A stretch of DNA of 64,000 bases, taken from NCBI GenBank assembly GCA_900472925.1, contig UCJU01000001.1, positions 124,001 to 188,000 on the forward strand, in the 5' to 3' direction. A program made the position numbers and the translations under genes. Position 1 is the stretch's first letter. Each line of letters opens with the position of its first letter. The notes beneath the pieces are model-generated. The model was not told the origin of the DNA, searched no databases, and saw nothing but the letters and a program-made list of their open reading frames with translations. Below are positions 49,025-57,492 of this stretch, piece after piece. Source of the DNA: Hyphomicrobiales bacterium (GTDB taxonomy: Bacteria > Pseudomonadota > Alphaproteobacteria > Rhizobiales > Rhizobiaceae).

Positions 49025-49111
49025 TGCAAATACGAATGGAACAGGGACAGGCGAATAGCTACGAACAGTTGCGCCCTTTCCGTCATTACCGTCAACCGGA
49101 AGGGCGAAAAG

Positions 49112-49137
49112 AAAAACCCGCAAACGGTGTTTGCGGG
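49112..49137 (-). terminator. Intrinsic terminator after rirA
   Basis: On the minus strand the stem CCCGCAAAC / GTTTGCGGG with loop ACC is followed by TTTTT. It ends rirA and insulates the downstream AbrB-like gene. Confidence 0.9.
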
Positions 49138-49162
49138 CTTCATATGACGGCTGATGCCTGCT

Positions 49163-49651
49163 TCAGGCGGCTGGCGCCGTGGCTGTCATGCTAACGGGGC
49201 GACGCTTCGCCATGGTTTCTTCAAGGCCAAGCAGGAAGCTGATCTGCGGGCGTGCCTTGACGAGATCATCGATCGAATACTGTGTCAGAACATCAAAGAA
49301 CGCGTTGAGCGCCTTGCGCAGAGCCGAATTCAAGCCACAGCTATCAACAAGCGGACACTCGACCGCACCGTCTTCGAAACATTCAGCCATCGCGAAGCTG
49401 TCTTCGGTGACTTTTACGACGTCAAAAAGGCTGATCTTGTCCGCTGGCTTGCCCAGCTTGACGCCACCATTGCGGCCACGCACGGTTTCCACAAGGCCTG
49501 CCTTGTTCAACGGCTGAAGAATTTTGAACAGAAACAGTTCGGAAACGCCGTAAGCTTTCGCGATCTCCGGGATCCGGCTGAGGTTGCCCTCATTGGCAGC
49601 ACAGTACATCAACATGCGGACGGCATAATTGGTCTGTTTGGTCAAACGCAT
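49163..49651 (-). CDS. rirA: Rrf2-family iron regulator RirA
   Basis: RirA is the global iron-responsive repressor of rhizobia and uses an Fe-S cluster to sense iron. The 162-residue protein has a winged helix (residues about 1-65) and the three conserved cysteines Cys91, Cys99 and Cys105 (CFEDGAVECPLVDSC) that ligate the cluster, matching Rhizobium/Agrobacterium RirA. AGGAG precedes the ATG. The gap to the divergent fbpA contains a TGACTC-N9-GAGTCA repeat and an Irr-box-like site. Confidence 0.96.
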   Translation of the reverse strand: MRLTKQTNYAVRMLMYCAANEGNLSRIPEIAKAYGVSELFLFKILQPLNKAGLVETVRGRNGGVKLGKPADKISLFDVVKVTEDSFAMAECFEDGAVECPLVDSCGLNSALRKALNAFFDVLTQYSIDDLVKARPQISFLLGLEETMAKRRPVSMTATAPAA

Positions 49652-49661
49652 GCTGATCTCC

Positions 49662-49682
49662 TGACTCTGTAATGTGGAGTCA
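49662..49682. promoter_or_regulatory. rirA: Inverted repeat directly upstream of rirA
   Basis: TGACTC and GAGTCA, perfect six-base arms separated by nine bases, sit immediately 5' of the rirA ribosome-binding site. RirA iron-responsive operators are usually given as TGA-N9-TCA; here the TGA and TCA are 15 bases apart, so this is not a textbook match. Candidate autoregulatory site only. Confidence 0.4.
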
Positions 49683-49699
49683 TATAGTCGCTTTTTCAG

Positions 49700-49716
49700 T
49701 TTAGAACAATTCCAGA
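49700..49716. promoter_or_regulatory. Irr-box (ICE)-like element between rirA and fbpA
   Basis: TTTAGAA-CAA-TTCCAGA matches the iron control element TTTAGAA-N3-TTCTAAA at 12 of 14 symmetric positions. It lies 49 bases upstream of rirA and 109 bases upstream of the divergent iron-binding protein gene. In Agrobacterium, Irr is reported to act at rirA under low iron, which fits (recalled). Confidence 0.65.
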
Positions 49717-49824
49717 AACAAAAAAATCTCCAACAGATTTCTCGTTCTCAAAATTGCCCCGTTGACCGTCCATTCGATTCATGAACAAACAACTCAAGAA
49801 TCGAATTTATCGGAGGCGTTTCCC

Positions 49825-50874
49825 ATGGCAAGCATGAAATCCATTATGTATGCGATGGCGGCGGTATCTCTGGTTGCCAGTGGCGGAATGTCCACAGCGT
49901 TTGCGGGTGAAGAGGTCAATGTATACTCCTACCGCCAACCGGAATTGATCCAGCCTTTGCTGGATGCTTTCACCAAGGAGACCGGTATCGAGACCAATGT
50001 CCTGTTTCTGGACAAAGGCTTGGTCGAGCGTATTCGGGCGGAAGGGGTTAATTCTCCGGCAGATGTTTTGCTGACTGTCGATATAGCCCGCCTTGTCGAA
50101 GCCAAAGAGGGTAAGGTTACCCAGCCTGTGCTGAACGATCCGGTTATCGATAAGGATATCCCTGCCAATCTGCGTGACCCCGAGGGCGAGTGGTTCGGGC
50201 TGACCACGCGTGGGCGGGTTGTCTATGCCTCCAAGGACCGTGTGAGCCAAAAGGACATTACCTACGAGGAACTTGCCGATCCGAAATGGAAGGGCAAAAT
50301 CTGCATTCGCGACGGGCAACATTCCTACAATATCGCGCTTTTCGCATCGATGATCGCTCATCACGGTGTCGACTACACACGCACATGGCTGACGGCGCTC
50401 AAAAACAATCTCGCTCGCAAACCCGACGGGACGGACCGCACGCAGGCCAAATCGATCTATTCCGGCGAATGCGATATCGCGCTTGGCAATACCTATTATG
50501 TCGGCCTGATGCTGACCAACGAGCAGGAACCGGAAGAAAAAATATGGGGCAACGCCGTTCGCGTCATTTTCCCCAATGCAAATGACCGGGGAACGCACGT
50601 GAATATTTCCGGCGTGGCAATGACCAAATACGCGCCGAACCGTGAAAACGCTCTCAAGCTGATGGAATTCCTGGCGTCTGGAGAGGCGCAGGAAATCTAC
50701 GCCAAGCAGGTTTTCGAGTATCCTGTCATTCCAGGTGGGCAGCCCTCGGATGTCGTAAAGAATTTCGGCCCGATCAAGCCGGACACCTTATCGCTTGCTG
50801 AAATCGCGGCCCATCGCAAACAAGCGTCCGAACTGGTCGACGAGGTCGGCTTCAATGATGGCCCTTCGAATTAA
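49825..50874 (+). CDS. fbpA: Fe(III) ABC transporter substrate-binding protein
   Basis: The 349-residue protein has a signal peptide (SIMYAMAAVSLVASGGMSTAFA, cleaved before GEEVNVYSYRQ) and the FbpA/FutA-type fold (YSYRQPELIQPLLDAFTKETG; SGECDIALGNTYYVGLM with the tandem tyrosine region). The start is ATG 49825, 7 bases after CGGAGG. No permease or ATPase gene follows: irr lies next, convergent. It is divergent from rirA as in Agrobacterium, so iron-dependent repression is expected. Confidence 0.93.
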   Translation: MASMKSIMYAMAAVSLVASGGMSTAFAGEEVNVYSYRQPELIQPLLDAFTKETGIETNVLFLDKGLVERIRAEGVNSPADVLLTVDIARLVEAKEGKVTQPVLNDPVIDKDIPANLRDPEGEWFGLTTRGRVVYASKDRVSQKDITYEELADPKWKGKICIRDGQHSYNIALFASMIAHHGVDYTRTWLTALKNNLARKPDGTDRTQAKSIYSGECDIALGNTYYVGLMLTNEQEPEEKIWGNAVRVIFPNANDRGTHVNISGVAMTKYAPNRENALKLMEFLASGEAQEIYAKQVFEYPVIPGGQPSDVVKNFGPIKPDTLSLAEIAAHRKQASELVDEVGFNDGPSN

Positions 50875-50896
50875 GGGGCGACCGGGCTTCACGGTA

Positions 50897-51316
50897 TCAG
50901 CGACGCTTGCGGCGCAGGCGGATGACCACGTCGACATGGGCGATTTCCATGCCTTCAGGCGGCTCTGGCAGGTTGTCTATCTGCAGGTTGTTGACGGGAA
51001 TATCCAGCACCTCGTTTTCACCTTCCACAAAGAAATGGTGATGGTCGGAAACGTTGGTGTCGAAATAGGTTTTCGCACCCTCTACGGCCAGAACGCGGAT
51101 CAGACCTGCCTCGGTGAACTGATGCAATGTGTTATACACGGTCGCAAGAGAGACCGGTACGTTTGCGTTGACCGCTTCATCGTGAAGCTCTTCCACTGTC
51201 AGATGCCGGTCACCCTTGGCAAACAGCAGGTCGCCAAGCGCCACGCGCTGACGCGTGGGACGCAAGCCGAAACGGCGTAGCCTTGTTCCAATATCCAGCG
51301 TGGCGTCAAATGCCAT
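50897..51316 (-). CDS. irr: Iron response regulator Irr (Fur family)
   Basis: Irr acts under iron limitation and is destabilised or inactivated by heme. The 139-residue protein has the Fur-like DNA-binding domain (LRPTRQRVALGDLLF; VSLATVYNTLHQF) and the heme-binding HHH motif at residues 92-94 (DHHHFFVEGE). The N-terminal GCPWHD-type heme regulatory motif of Bradyrhizobium Irr is absent, as in other Rhizobiaceae. The start is ATG 51316; a TTG at 51340 is less likely. Divergent from fabA, convergent with fbpA. Confidence 0.95.
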   Translation of the reverse strand: MAFDATLDIGTRLRRFGLRPTRQRVALGDLLFAKGDRHLTVEELHDEAVNANVPVSLATVYNTLHQFTEAGLIRVLAVEGAKTYFDTNVSDHHHFFVEGENEVLDIPVNNLQIDNLPEPPEGMEIAHVDVVIRLRRKRR

Positions 51317-51615
51317 AAGTGCGGCCCCAAAAGCTGTCAAATAAACTCAATTTAGAAAGCATATAACTTTTAAGGCCAGTGCATTCAATAGTTTCCGGCA
51401 TTGCAGCTACCGCAATTGGCTGCCAACCGGGCATTTTTGCAATTTTCCTCTGGTTCAGGACTTATGCTTCCTGTATGCGGGCGCCATGTTACGGCAGGAC
51501 TTTTGCCAAGAGCTTAAGGTATTGAAGATGCAAGCTGCCCTTGTGGCGCTTCATTTTGAACCTAACTTGCTCTACAGAAGTCTTTTAACACCAGAGAACG
51601 GGGAAGCAGAACACC
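51317..51615. other. 299-base intergenic region between irr and fabA
   Basis: Divergent promoter region. It contains one half-site TTTAGAA (51351-51357) but no second half, so I do not call an Irr box. Short open frames here have no ribosome-binding site. Nothing else identified. Confidence 0.5.
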
Positions 51616-52131
51616 ATGTCAACGAGGCAATCGAGCTACAATTACGAGGAAATTCTGTCTTGCGGACGTGGCGAGCTGTTTGGCCCCGGCAATGCGCAGC
51701 TTCCTCTGCCTCCTATGCTCATGGTTCACCGCATCACCGAGATATCGGAAACCGGTGGAGCGCACGACAAGGGCTTCATTCGTGCAGAATACGACGTGTC
51801 GCCGGATGACTGGTATTTCCCGTGCCATTTTCAGGGCAACCCCATTATGCCGGGCTGCCTTGGTCTCGATGGCATGTGGCAGCTGACGGGCTTTTTCCTC
51901 GGCTGGCTCGGCGAGCCGGGCCGAGGCATGGCTCTGTCCACCGGCGAGGTCAAATTCAAGGGAATGGTTCGTCCTGAGACGAAGCTTCTGCAATACGGCA
52001 TCGATTTCAAGCGCGTCATGCGTGGCCGTCTGGTCCTCGGCACGGCCGATGGCTGGCTCAAGGCCGATGGCGAAACGATTTACCAAGCGTCGGACCTGCG
52101 TGTCGGCCTGTCTAAAGAAAAGACCGCCTGA
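51616..52131 (+). CDS. fabA: 3-hydroxyacyl-ACP dehydratase/isomerase FabA
   Basis: FabA dehydrates 3-hydroxydecanoyl-ACP and isomerises the trans-2 product to cis-3, starting unsaturated fatty acid synthesis. The 171-residue protein carries the catalytic His71 ([13 protein letters not shown]) and Asp85 (CLGLDGMWQ), equivalent to E. coli His70/Asp84. The fabA-fabB-fabI order next to irr is the Rhizobiales arrangement. Gap to fabB is 80 bases. Confidence 0.97.
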   Translation: MSTRQSSYNYEEILSCGRGELFGPGNAQLPLPPMLMVHRITEISETGGAHDKGFIRAEYDVSPDDWYFPCHFQGNPIMPGCLGLDGMWQLTGFFLGWLGEPGRGMALSTGEVKFKGMVRPETKLLQYGIDFKRVMRGRLVLGTADGWLKADGETIYQASDLRVGLSKEKTA

Positions 52132-52211
52132 TAGGTGATGTTGGCCCTGTGGCGGTTCTGGCTGCCACCGGGTCAATGCGTCATGCGGCAAACAGAGAAA
52201 AGGTCAACTTT

Positions 52212-53435
52212 ATGAGAAGAGTTGTAGTCACCGGCCTCGGCGTTGTTTCTTCGATCGGCGGCGATGCCGCAGAGGTTACGGCGTCATTGAAAAATGCGAA
52301 GTCGGGGATTTCGTTCTCACCGGATTTTGCCGAGCACGGCTTCAGGTGCCAGGTGTGGGGCAAGCCCTCGCTCGACCCGACCGATTTGGTCGACCGTCGC
52401 GCCATGCGCTTCCTCAGCCAGGGCGGTGCGTGGAACCATGTCGCCATGAAGCAAGCGATTGCCGATTCCGGCCTCGAAGACAGCGTCATCAGCGGTAACG
52501 AGCGCACCGGCATCATCATGGGCTCGGGCGGTCCTTCCACCCGGACAATCGTTGAAGCGTCGGATATCACGCTCAAGAACAACAGCCCGAAGCGCATCGG
52601 TCCGTTTGCCGTGCCAAAGGCCATGTCGTCGACGGCATCTGCGACGCTTGCGACCTGGTTCAAGATCCACGGCGTGAATTACTCGATCTCGTCGGCTTGC
52701 TCGACATCTGCTCACTGCATCGGCAATGCGGCCGAAATGATCCAGTGGGGCAAGCAGGACGTCATGTTTGCTGGCGGCCATGAAGACCTCGACTGGTCCA
52801 TGTCGAACCTGTTCGACGCCATGGGAGCGATGTCTTCCAAATATAACGAGACGCCAACCGTTGCGTCGCGTGCCTATGACGTCAATCGTGACGGTTTCGT
52901 CATTGCGGGCGGTGCCGGTGTTCTGGTTCTGGAAGAACTGGAACATGCCAAGGCGCGCGGCGCGAAGATTTACGCCGAAATCGTCGGTTACGGCGCAACA
53001 TCTGACGGTTACGACATGGTTGCACCATCGGGCGAAGGTGCGATCCGCTGCATGCGTCAGGCGCTGGCAACGGTGAAGGGCGAGGTCGATTACGTGAATA
53101 CGCACGGCACATCCACACCGGTTGGCGACAGCAAGGAAATCGGCGCGATTCGCGAAGTGTTCGGCTCGAAAATCCCGCATATTCAATCCACCAAGTCGTT
53201 GACCGGCCACTCCCTGGGCGCAGCAGGCGTTCAGGAATCGATCTATGGCCTGTTGATGATGCAGGAACGCTTCATCGGTGAGAGCGCGCATATCGAAACG
53301 CTCGACCCGGAATTCGAAGGCGTACCAATCGTCCGCAAGCGCATCGACGACGCCAAGATCGATACTGTTCTTTCCAACTCATTCGGGTTTGGCGGTACCA
53401 ACGCTACGCTCGTCTTCCAGCGCTATAACGGATAA
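52212..53435 (+). CDS. fabB: 3-oxoacyl-ACP synthase I
   Basis: FabB elongates the cis-3-decenoyl-ACP made by FabA. The 407-residue protein has the Cys163-His-His triad ([36 protein letters not shown]). It starts [10 protein letters not shown] at 52212; the upstream in-frame start at 52149 lies in the fabA-fabB gap and lacks conservation. The 6-base gap to fabI implies one transcript. Confidence 0.97.
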   Translation: MRRVVVTGLGVVSSIGGDAAEVTASLKNAKSGISFSPDFAEHGFRCQVWGKPSLDPTDLVDRRAMRFLSQGGAWNHVAMKQAIADSGLEDSVISGNERTGIIMGSGGPSTRTIVEASDITLKNNSPKRIGPFAVPKAMSSTASATLATWFKIHGVNYSISSACSTSAHCIGNAAEMIQWGKQDVMFAGGHEDLDWSMSNLFDAMGAMSSKYNETPTVASRAYDVNRDGFVIAGGAGVLVLEELEHAKARGAKIYAEIVGYGATSDGYDMVAPSGEGAIRCMRQALATVKGEVDYVNTHGTSTPVGDSKEIGAIREVFGSKIPHIQSTKSLTGHSLGAAGVQESIYGLLMMQERFIGESAHIETLDPEFEGVPIVRKRIDDAKIDTVLSNSFGFGGTNATLVFQRYNG

Positions 53436-53441
53436 TTGCCC

Positions 53442-54248
53442 ATGAATGGGATCATGCAGGGAAAACGCGGCCTCATCATGGGTGTCGCCAACAATCACTC
53501 CATCGCCTGGGGTATCTCCAAGGCGTTGGCGGCACAGGGTGCCGAGCTTGCTTTCACCTATCAGGGCGAAGCTCTGGGCAAGCGCGTGAAGCCATTGGCT
53601 GCGGAGCTGGGCTCCGACTTTATCGTACCCTGCGACGTCGAGGATATTGCCTCGGTGGATGCCCTGTTCGAAACGGTGCGTGAGCGCTGGGGTTCTCTGG
53701 ACTTCGTCGTCCACGCCATCGGCTTTTCAGACAAGAACGAACTGAAAGGTCTCTACGCGGACACGACGCGGGACAACTTCAGCCGCACCATGGTCATTTC
53801 CTGTTTCTCGTTTACGGAAATCGCCAAACGTGCGGCCGCTCTCATGACTGATGGTGGCTCGCTTCTGACGCTCACCTATAATGGCTCCCAGCGTGTCATT
53901 CCGAATTACAATGTCATGGGCGTTGCGAAGGCTGCACTGGAAGCCTCCGTGCGTTACCTTGCGGCCGATTACGGCCCGAAAGGTATTCGGGTCAACGCCA
54001 TCTCCGCTGGTCCGGTGCGGACGCTTGCAGGCGCGGGTATTTCGGACGCACGGGCCATCTTCTCGTGGAACCAGAAGAACGCACCGCTTCGTCGCACACC
54101 TGATATCGACGATATCGGCGGCTCCGCGCTTTATCTTCTGTCGAATATGTCTCGCGGTGTAACCGGCGAATGTCACTATGTCGATGGCGGCTTCAACATC
54201 ACGTCGATCCCGACACTGGAAGTGCTTTACAACGCAGACGGCGGCTGA
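53442..54248 (+). CDS. fabI: Enoyl-ACP reductase FabI
   Basis: FabI is the NADH-dependent final reductase of each elongation cycle. The 268-residue SDR-type protein has GLIMGVANNHSIAWGISKAL at the cofactor site and the Tyr-Lys pair region with the Y-x6-K spacing (TYNGSQRVIPNYNVMGVAKAAL). The start is ATG 53442. Triclosan and diazaborine target this enzyme in other bacteria. It is followed by a strong bidirectional terminator. Confidence 0.96.
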   Translation: MNGIMQGKRGLIMGVANNHSIAWGISKALAAQGAELAFTYQGEALGKRVKPLAAELGSDFIVPCDVEDIASVDALFETVRERWGSLDFVVHAIGFSDKNELKGLYADTTRDNFSRTMVISCFSFTEIAKRAAALMTDGGSLLTLTYNGSQRVIPNYNVMGVAKAALEASVRYLAADYGPKGIRVNAISAGPVRTLAGAGISDARAIFSWNQKNAPLRRTPDIDDIGGSALYLLSNMSRGVTGECHYVDGGFNITSIPTLEVLYNADGG

Positions 54249-54270
54249 CGTCTCAAATTTTGCCAGAATA

Positions 54271-54296
54271 AAAAGCCCGGCCAAGCCGGGCTTTTT
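54271..54296. terminator. Bidirectional intrinsic terminator after fabI
   Basis: Stem AAAAGCCCGGC / GCCGGGCTTTT with a CAA loop and a T run on each strand, between convergent fabI and the amidohydrolase gene. Confidence 0.94.
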
Positions 54297-54306
54297 GCGT
54301 CATTGC

Positions 54307-55173
54307 TCAGACGGGATCGAAACCGAACAGCTCTTCGGGGTTTGTCACAAGCGCCTTTTTGCGAGCCTCATCGGACGGCAACCACGACAGCACCGTATCC
54401 AGCAGGTCTGCGTCATCAGGATATTCTTCGGTTGTTTTCGCATTGTTATGCGGCCAGTTCGTGCCCCAGACGATACGCTCCGGCGCGTATTCTGCGATCA
54501 CGCGGGCGACGGCTGCGATGTCTTCGAAATCGGGTGCGCCTGAACGGCTGGATTCGTAGCAGCCAGCAAATTTGAACCAGCAATTGCCCTTGTCGATCAG
54601 CCGTTTCAGCGCTGATACCTGCGGACTATCAGGCGTCACGCCTGCGAAGAACTTGCCGTGATGATCAAAAATCCAGCGGCTCTTGACGGTTGATAGCCTC
54701 TCTTCATGATCGAGAATGTTGGAGCCATCGAACTGGATCGCAACCGACCAGCCGAGTTCCTGCGCTATGCTATCGACCTCGTCCAGATGGGTGAGATCGA
54801 CAGCCCCACCCGGCAGGTCCATGATGCGGGCTCCGACCACGCCGGCTTCAATGAGGTCCTGCAGTTCATCGAGCGGTGTTTCGCGCGTCACGACAGCCAC
54901 GCCCTTGGCGACACGGCCCATTTCCCGCAGACAGGCGATCAGGTTGCCATTGTCACGCTGGTGGGCATTCCCTTGGGTGATGACGACACGGTCAATGCCG
55001 ATCCATTTCATCAAACGGCGGTATTCATCAGGACCGGGCGTTCCCTCTGGAACCGGTGGACCTCCAGCCCGTCCGCGAAACTCAGGCAAATACATGTGCA
55101 TTTGCGTATCGATCGCGCCTTTCGGCATGGTGATGCGAGGGTGCTTCCCCTCAAAGGTTCGGATCAATGTCAT
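54307..55173 (-). CDS. Amidohydrolase-2 family protein, D-galactarolactone isomerase-like
   Basis: The 288-residue protein belongs to the COG3618 lactone hydrolase/isomerase group. Segments GAIDTQMHMYLPEF (near residue 21), VITQGNAHQRDNGNLIAC, ARIMDLPGGAVDL, FDHHGKFFAGV and ERIVWGTNWPHN closely resemble, as I remember it, the Agrobacterium D-galactarolactone isomerase of galacturonate degradation. The first His of the usual HxH metal site is Gln (DTQMH), as in that enzyme, consistent with metal-independent catalysis. Start ATG 55173 with AAGGAG. It follows a FadR-type regulator on the same strand. Confidence 0.85.
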   Translation of the reverse strand: MTLIRTFEGKHPRITMPKGAIDTQMHMYLPEFRGRAGGPPVPEGTPGPDEYRRLMKWIGIDRVVITQGNAHQRDNGNLIACLREMGRVAKGVAVVTRETPLDELQDLIEAGVVGARIMDLPGGAVDLTHLDEVDSIAQELGWSVAIQFDGSNILDHEERLSTVKSRWIFDHHGKFFAGVTPDSPQVSALKRLIDKGNCWFKFAGCYESSRSGAPDFEDIAAVARVIAEYAPERIVWGTNWPHNNAKTTEEYPDDADLLDTVLSWLPSDEARKKALVTNPEELFGFDPV

Positions 55174-55210
55174 GGAAGCTCCTTCGGGCACCCGCCCTTG
55201 ACTGTGGCGA

Positions 55211-55966
55211 TCAGCCCTGCCGCAACATGGCGCGGTAGCGCTGCTGGCTGCCTTTCAAGTGTTTGCGCATGGCTTCGCGGGCCGCAGATGCGTCACCATC
55301 CGAAATGGCGTGGACTATCACGTCATGCTCGTTTTGAAGCTGCTGTAGATAGGACGCGGCGGTCTGTTCGGACTGAGACGACCTCAATGCCGCACGCGGG
55401 ATAACGTTCTGGCCCATGACTTCCAGAAATTCGCGAAAGCGGGGGTTGTTGGTTGCATCGGCGATTGCAAGGTGAAGCCTGAAATCCGCTTCCGCCGTTG
55501 GCTCGGCCTTGTCTATGCAGTCCTGAACGGCAGAAAGGCAGCGTATGATCGCCTCTTCCTGTGCAGGTGATCGGCGAACCGCTGCAAGCTCTGCTGCTTC
55601 GGTCTCCACCGCAGCGCGCAGTTCCAGAAGCTCGATAATCGATGAGATGCGGTCGTGGTCCACGTCCTGAAACGGTTGCGGTTGTTGCGTCGGCAGGGTC
55701 AGCACGAAAATCCCCGCACCGTGGCGGGCTTCCACGAGTTTGTCGGCCCGCAGTGCAGCGACCGCTTCACGCACCACCGTGCGGCTGACTTTGTAAAGCT
55801 CCGTCAGACCTGCTTCACTCGGCAACTTGTCACCGGGCTTATACTCTCCGGCCAAAATGGACTGCCGCAATGCGTTTGCCGTCTGGCTGACGAGCGAGCC
55901 ACCGGCGCGTCCAATAGCGGAGTTTTCTTTCGTGCCGCCGTCGACGGTTTCATTGTAGCTGGCCAA
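55211..55966 (-). CDS. GntR-family FadR-type (FCD) transcriptional regulator
   Basis: The 251-residue protein has an N-terminal winged helix (about residues 25-90, EYKPGDKLPSEAGLTELYKV) and a C-terminal helical FCD ligand domain with metal-binding His/Asp pattern (ELRAAVETEAAEL; DFRLHLAIADATNN). The frame starts with TTG at 55966, supported by GGAG 6 bases upstream, with no nearby ATG. Co-transcription with the lactone-acting amidohydrolase suggests it responds to a sugar acid or its derivative. Confidence 0.9.
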   Translation of the reverse strand: MASYNETVDGGTKENSAIGRAGGSLVSQTANALRQSILAGEYKPGDKLPSEAGLTELYKVSRTVVREAVAALRADKLVEARHGAGIFVLTLPTQQPQPFQDVDHDRISSIIELLELRAAVETEAAELAAVRRSPAQEEAIIRCLSAVQDCIDKAEPTAEADFRLHLAIADATNNPRFREFLEVMGQNVIPRAALRSSQSEQTAASYLQQLQNEHDVIVHAISDGDASAAREAMRKHLKGSQQRYRAMLRQG

Positions 55967-56221
55967 TATTCACTCCAGGCAAATGGGAAACAGCGCATGT
56001 GCGGTGTCTCCGTCAAAAATCTTGGTCACGCAAATATCCCGCAAATACGGAAAATTGGCAATATTTATATTATTTCCATCTCCATTGATATGATCTCCGA
56101 TATGTTTGACGAAAATCGTATCATTAGGGGAAATGCGATGATTTCAAGCAAGGGAATATAAAGGAAGCGGCCATATAGTTCTACGGCATAAAAGCTTTCG
56201 GGCCGGACATGCTTTCTCATC

Positions 56222-56824
56222 ATGAAGATAAAAAGCTCCATGCGATCATTGTTTTCCAAAGCAAATCCGGCCGCCAGGTTCATCCGTTCCCGTGATGGGT
56301 CGGCAGCGATCGAGTTCGCGATCCTGGCAATTCCTTATTTCCTGATCGTATTCGCCATTATCGAGACTTTTCTGGCTTTGATCGGGGAGCAGTTGGTAAC
56401 GAACGCGACAGACACCATGGCGCGCAAACTGCGAACCGGGCAAATCGCAAGTACGATTACCAGGGAAGATTTTCGAAAGCAGTTCTGCGCTGAAGTGTCC
56501 ATCCTGATCACCTGCTCCGCCGATGAGATCAAGACCCCGCAAAAGCTCTACATTGATTTGAGACGTTTCAACACCTTTGCGGATATACCCAAGACAATCC
56601 CGCTGACGCCGAACGGTCAATATTACGATCTCGATGATTCGACATTCGGTTTCACGCCAGGGGGGCCAACCTCCATCAACATGCTGCGTGTCTATTACCG
56701 CTGGCAGGTGATCACAGATCTCGTGAGGCCGTACCTGACCAAGATTCGCCCCAGAGATGGCTCAATGCCGTCTCATTTTTTGATCGTCGCAACGGACGCT
56801 TTCCGCAATGAAGCCTATCAATGA
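56222..56824 (+). CDS. TadE-like pseudopilin/pilus assembly protein 1
   Basis: The 200-residue protein has one N-terminal transmembrane segment preceded by a basic stretch and the TadE-type sequence SAAIEFAILAIPYFLIVFAII near residues 27-48, then an extracytoplasmic region. Two cysteines (FCAEVSILITC) may form a disulfide. It overlaps the second TadE-like gene by 17 bases. None of the Tad secretion ATPase, prepilin peptidase or Flp genes is in the window. The strand is opposite to the GntR gene, with a 255-base AT-rich gap. Confidence 0.82.
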   Translation: MKIKSSMRSLFSKANPAARFIRSRDGSAAIEFAILAIPYFLIVFAIIETFLALIGEQLVTNATDTMARKLRTGQIASTITREDFRKQFCAEVSILITCSADEIKTPQKLYIDLRRFNTFADIPKTIPLTPNGQYYDLDDSTFGFTPGGPTSINMLRVYYRWQVITDLVRPYLTKIRPRDGSMPSHFLIVATDAFRNEAYQ

Positions 56825-57431
56825 GTGCGCCGAGATCATGCAGATCATGAGAAAAACGAAGGAAGCCATGCGGGCTCTAGGCCGGACCTTCAATCGCTTG
56901 AGGCGAGATCGTCAGGGCGTCGGCGCGGTAGAATTCGCCATCATCTTTCCGATACTGCTTGCGCTTTACATTACAGCGTTCGAGCTCACGATCGGCTTTA
57001 GCGTCTACAAGCGCGCAACGCGCGCAGCCGGTGCAATCGCGGACCTCACGTCTCAGCCGCAGACCGTCAACAAGGCGTATCTCAACACCATGGAGGATGT
57101 GGCTGCGGCCATTTTCGTACCTTACGGAACGACTGGCCTGAAGTTGAAGATCAGCGGGATACAGGTCGATGCCAACAAGGTCGCAAAGATCAGCTGGTCA
57201 TGGGAGCAGAATAATCCGCCGCCCTATGCGGTCAATTCCATCGTCAAAATCCCTGACAATCTGAAACAGCCCAATGCGTTTCTTATTCATGCGGAGCTGA
57301 CGATCCCCCACACGCTTTTGATGTTCATGTCGACATTGTCGTCAAAGCTGACGCCGATCACCATCGGTCGCGATTATTATTTCGCCAAGCGCGAAGCCGA
57401 TCCCATTACCTGCTCTGACTGTGGAACCTGA
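56808..57431 (+). CDS. TadE-like pseudopilin/pilus assembly protein 2
   Basis: The 207-residue protein has the same architecture: basic head, GVGAVEFAIIFPILLALYITAFEL (near residues 38-60) with the TadE-type Glu, then a soluble domain ending SDCGT. It is translationally coupled to the first; an internal ATG at 56838 is an alternative start. A strong terminator follows, so the two genes form a closed unit. Whether they serve a distant tad locus is unknown. Confidence 0.82.
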   Translation: MKPINECAEIMQIMRKTKEAMRALGRTFNRLRRDRQGVGAVEFAIIFPILLALYITAFELTIGFSVYKRATRAAGAIADLTSQPQTVNKAYLNTMEDVAAAIFVPYGTTGLKLKISGIQVDANKVAKISWSWEQNNPPPYAVNSIVKIPDNLKQPNAFLIHAELTIPHTLLMFMSTLSSKLTPITIGRDYYFAKREADPITCSDCGT

Positions 57432-57444
57432 AAAGCCAAAAAAA

Positions 57445-57478
57445 GCCGCAGGATCAAGTTTGATCCTGCGGCGTTTTT
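57445..57478. terminator. Bidirectional intrinsic terminator after TadE pair
   Basis: Twelve-base stem GCCGCAGGATCA / TGATCCTGCGGC with a 4-base loop and T runs on both strands, strongest for the minus-strand MFS gene. Confidence 0.93.
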
Positions 57479-57492
57479 GGTTTCAACTGACG

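Noticed and set aside
51351..51357. Half Irr box TTTAGAA upstream of irr
   Set aside because: Second half-site is missing, so no operator is claimed.
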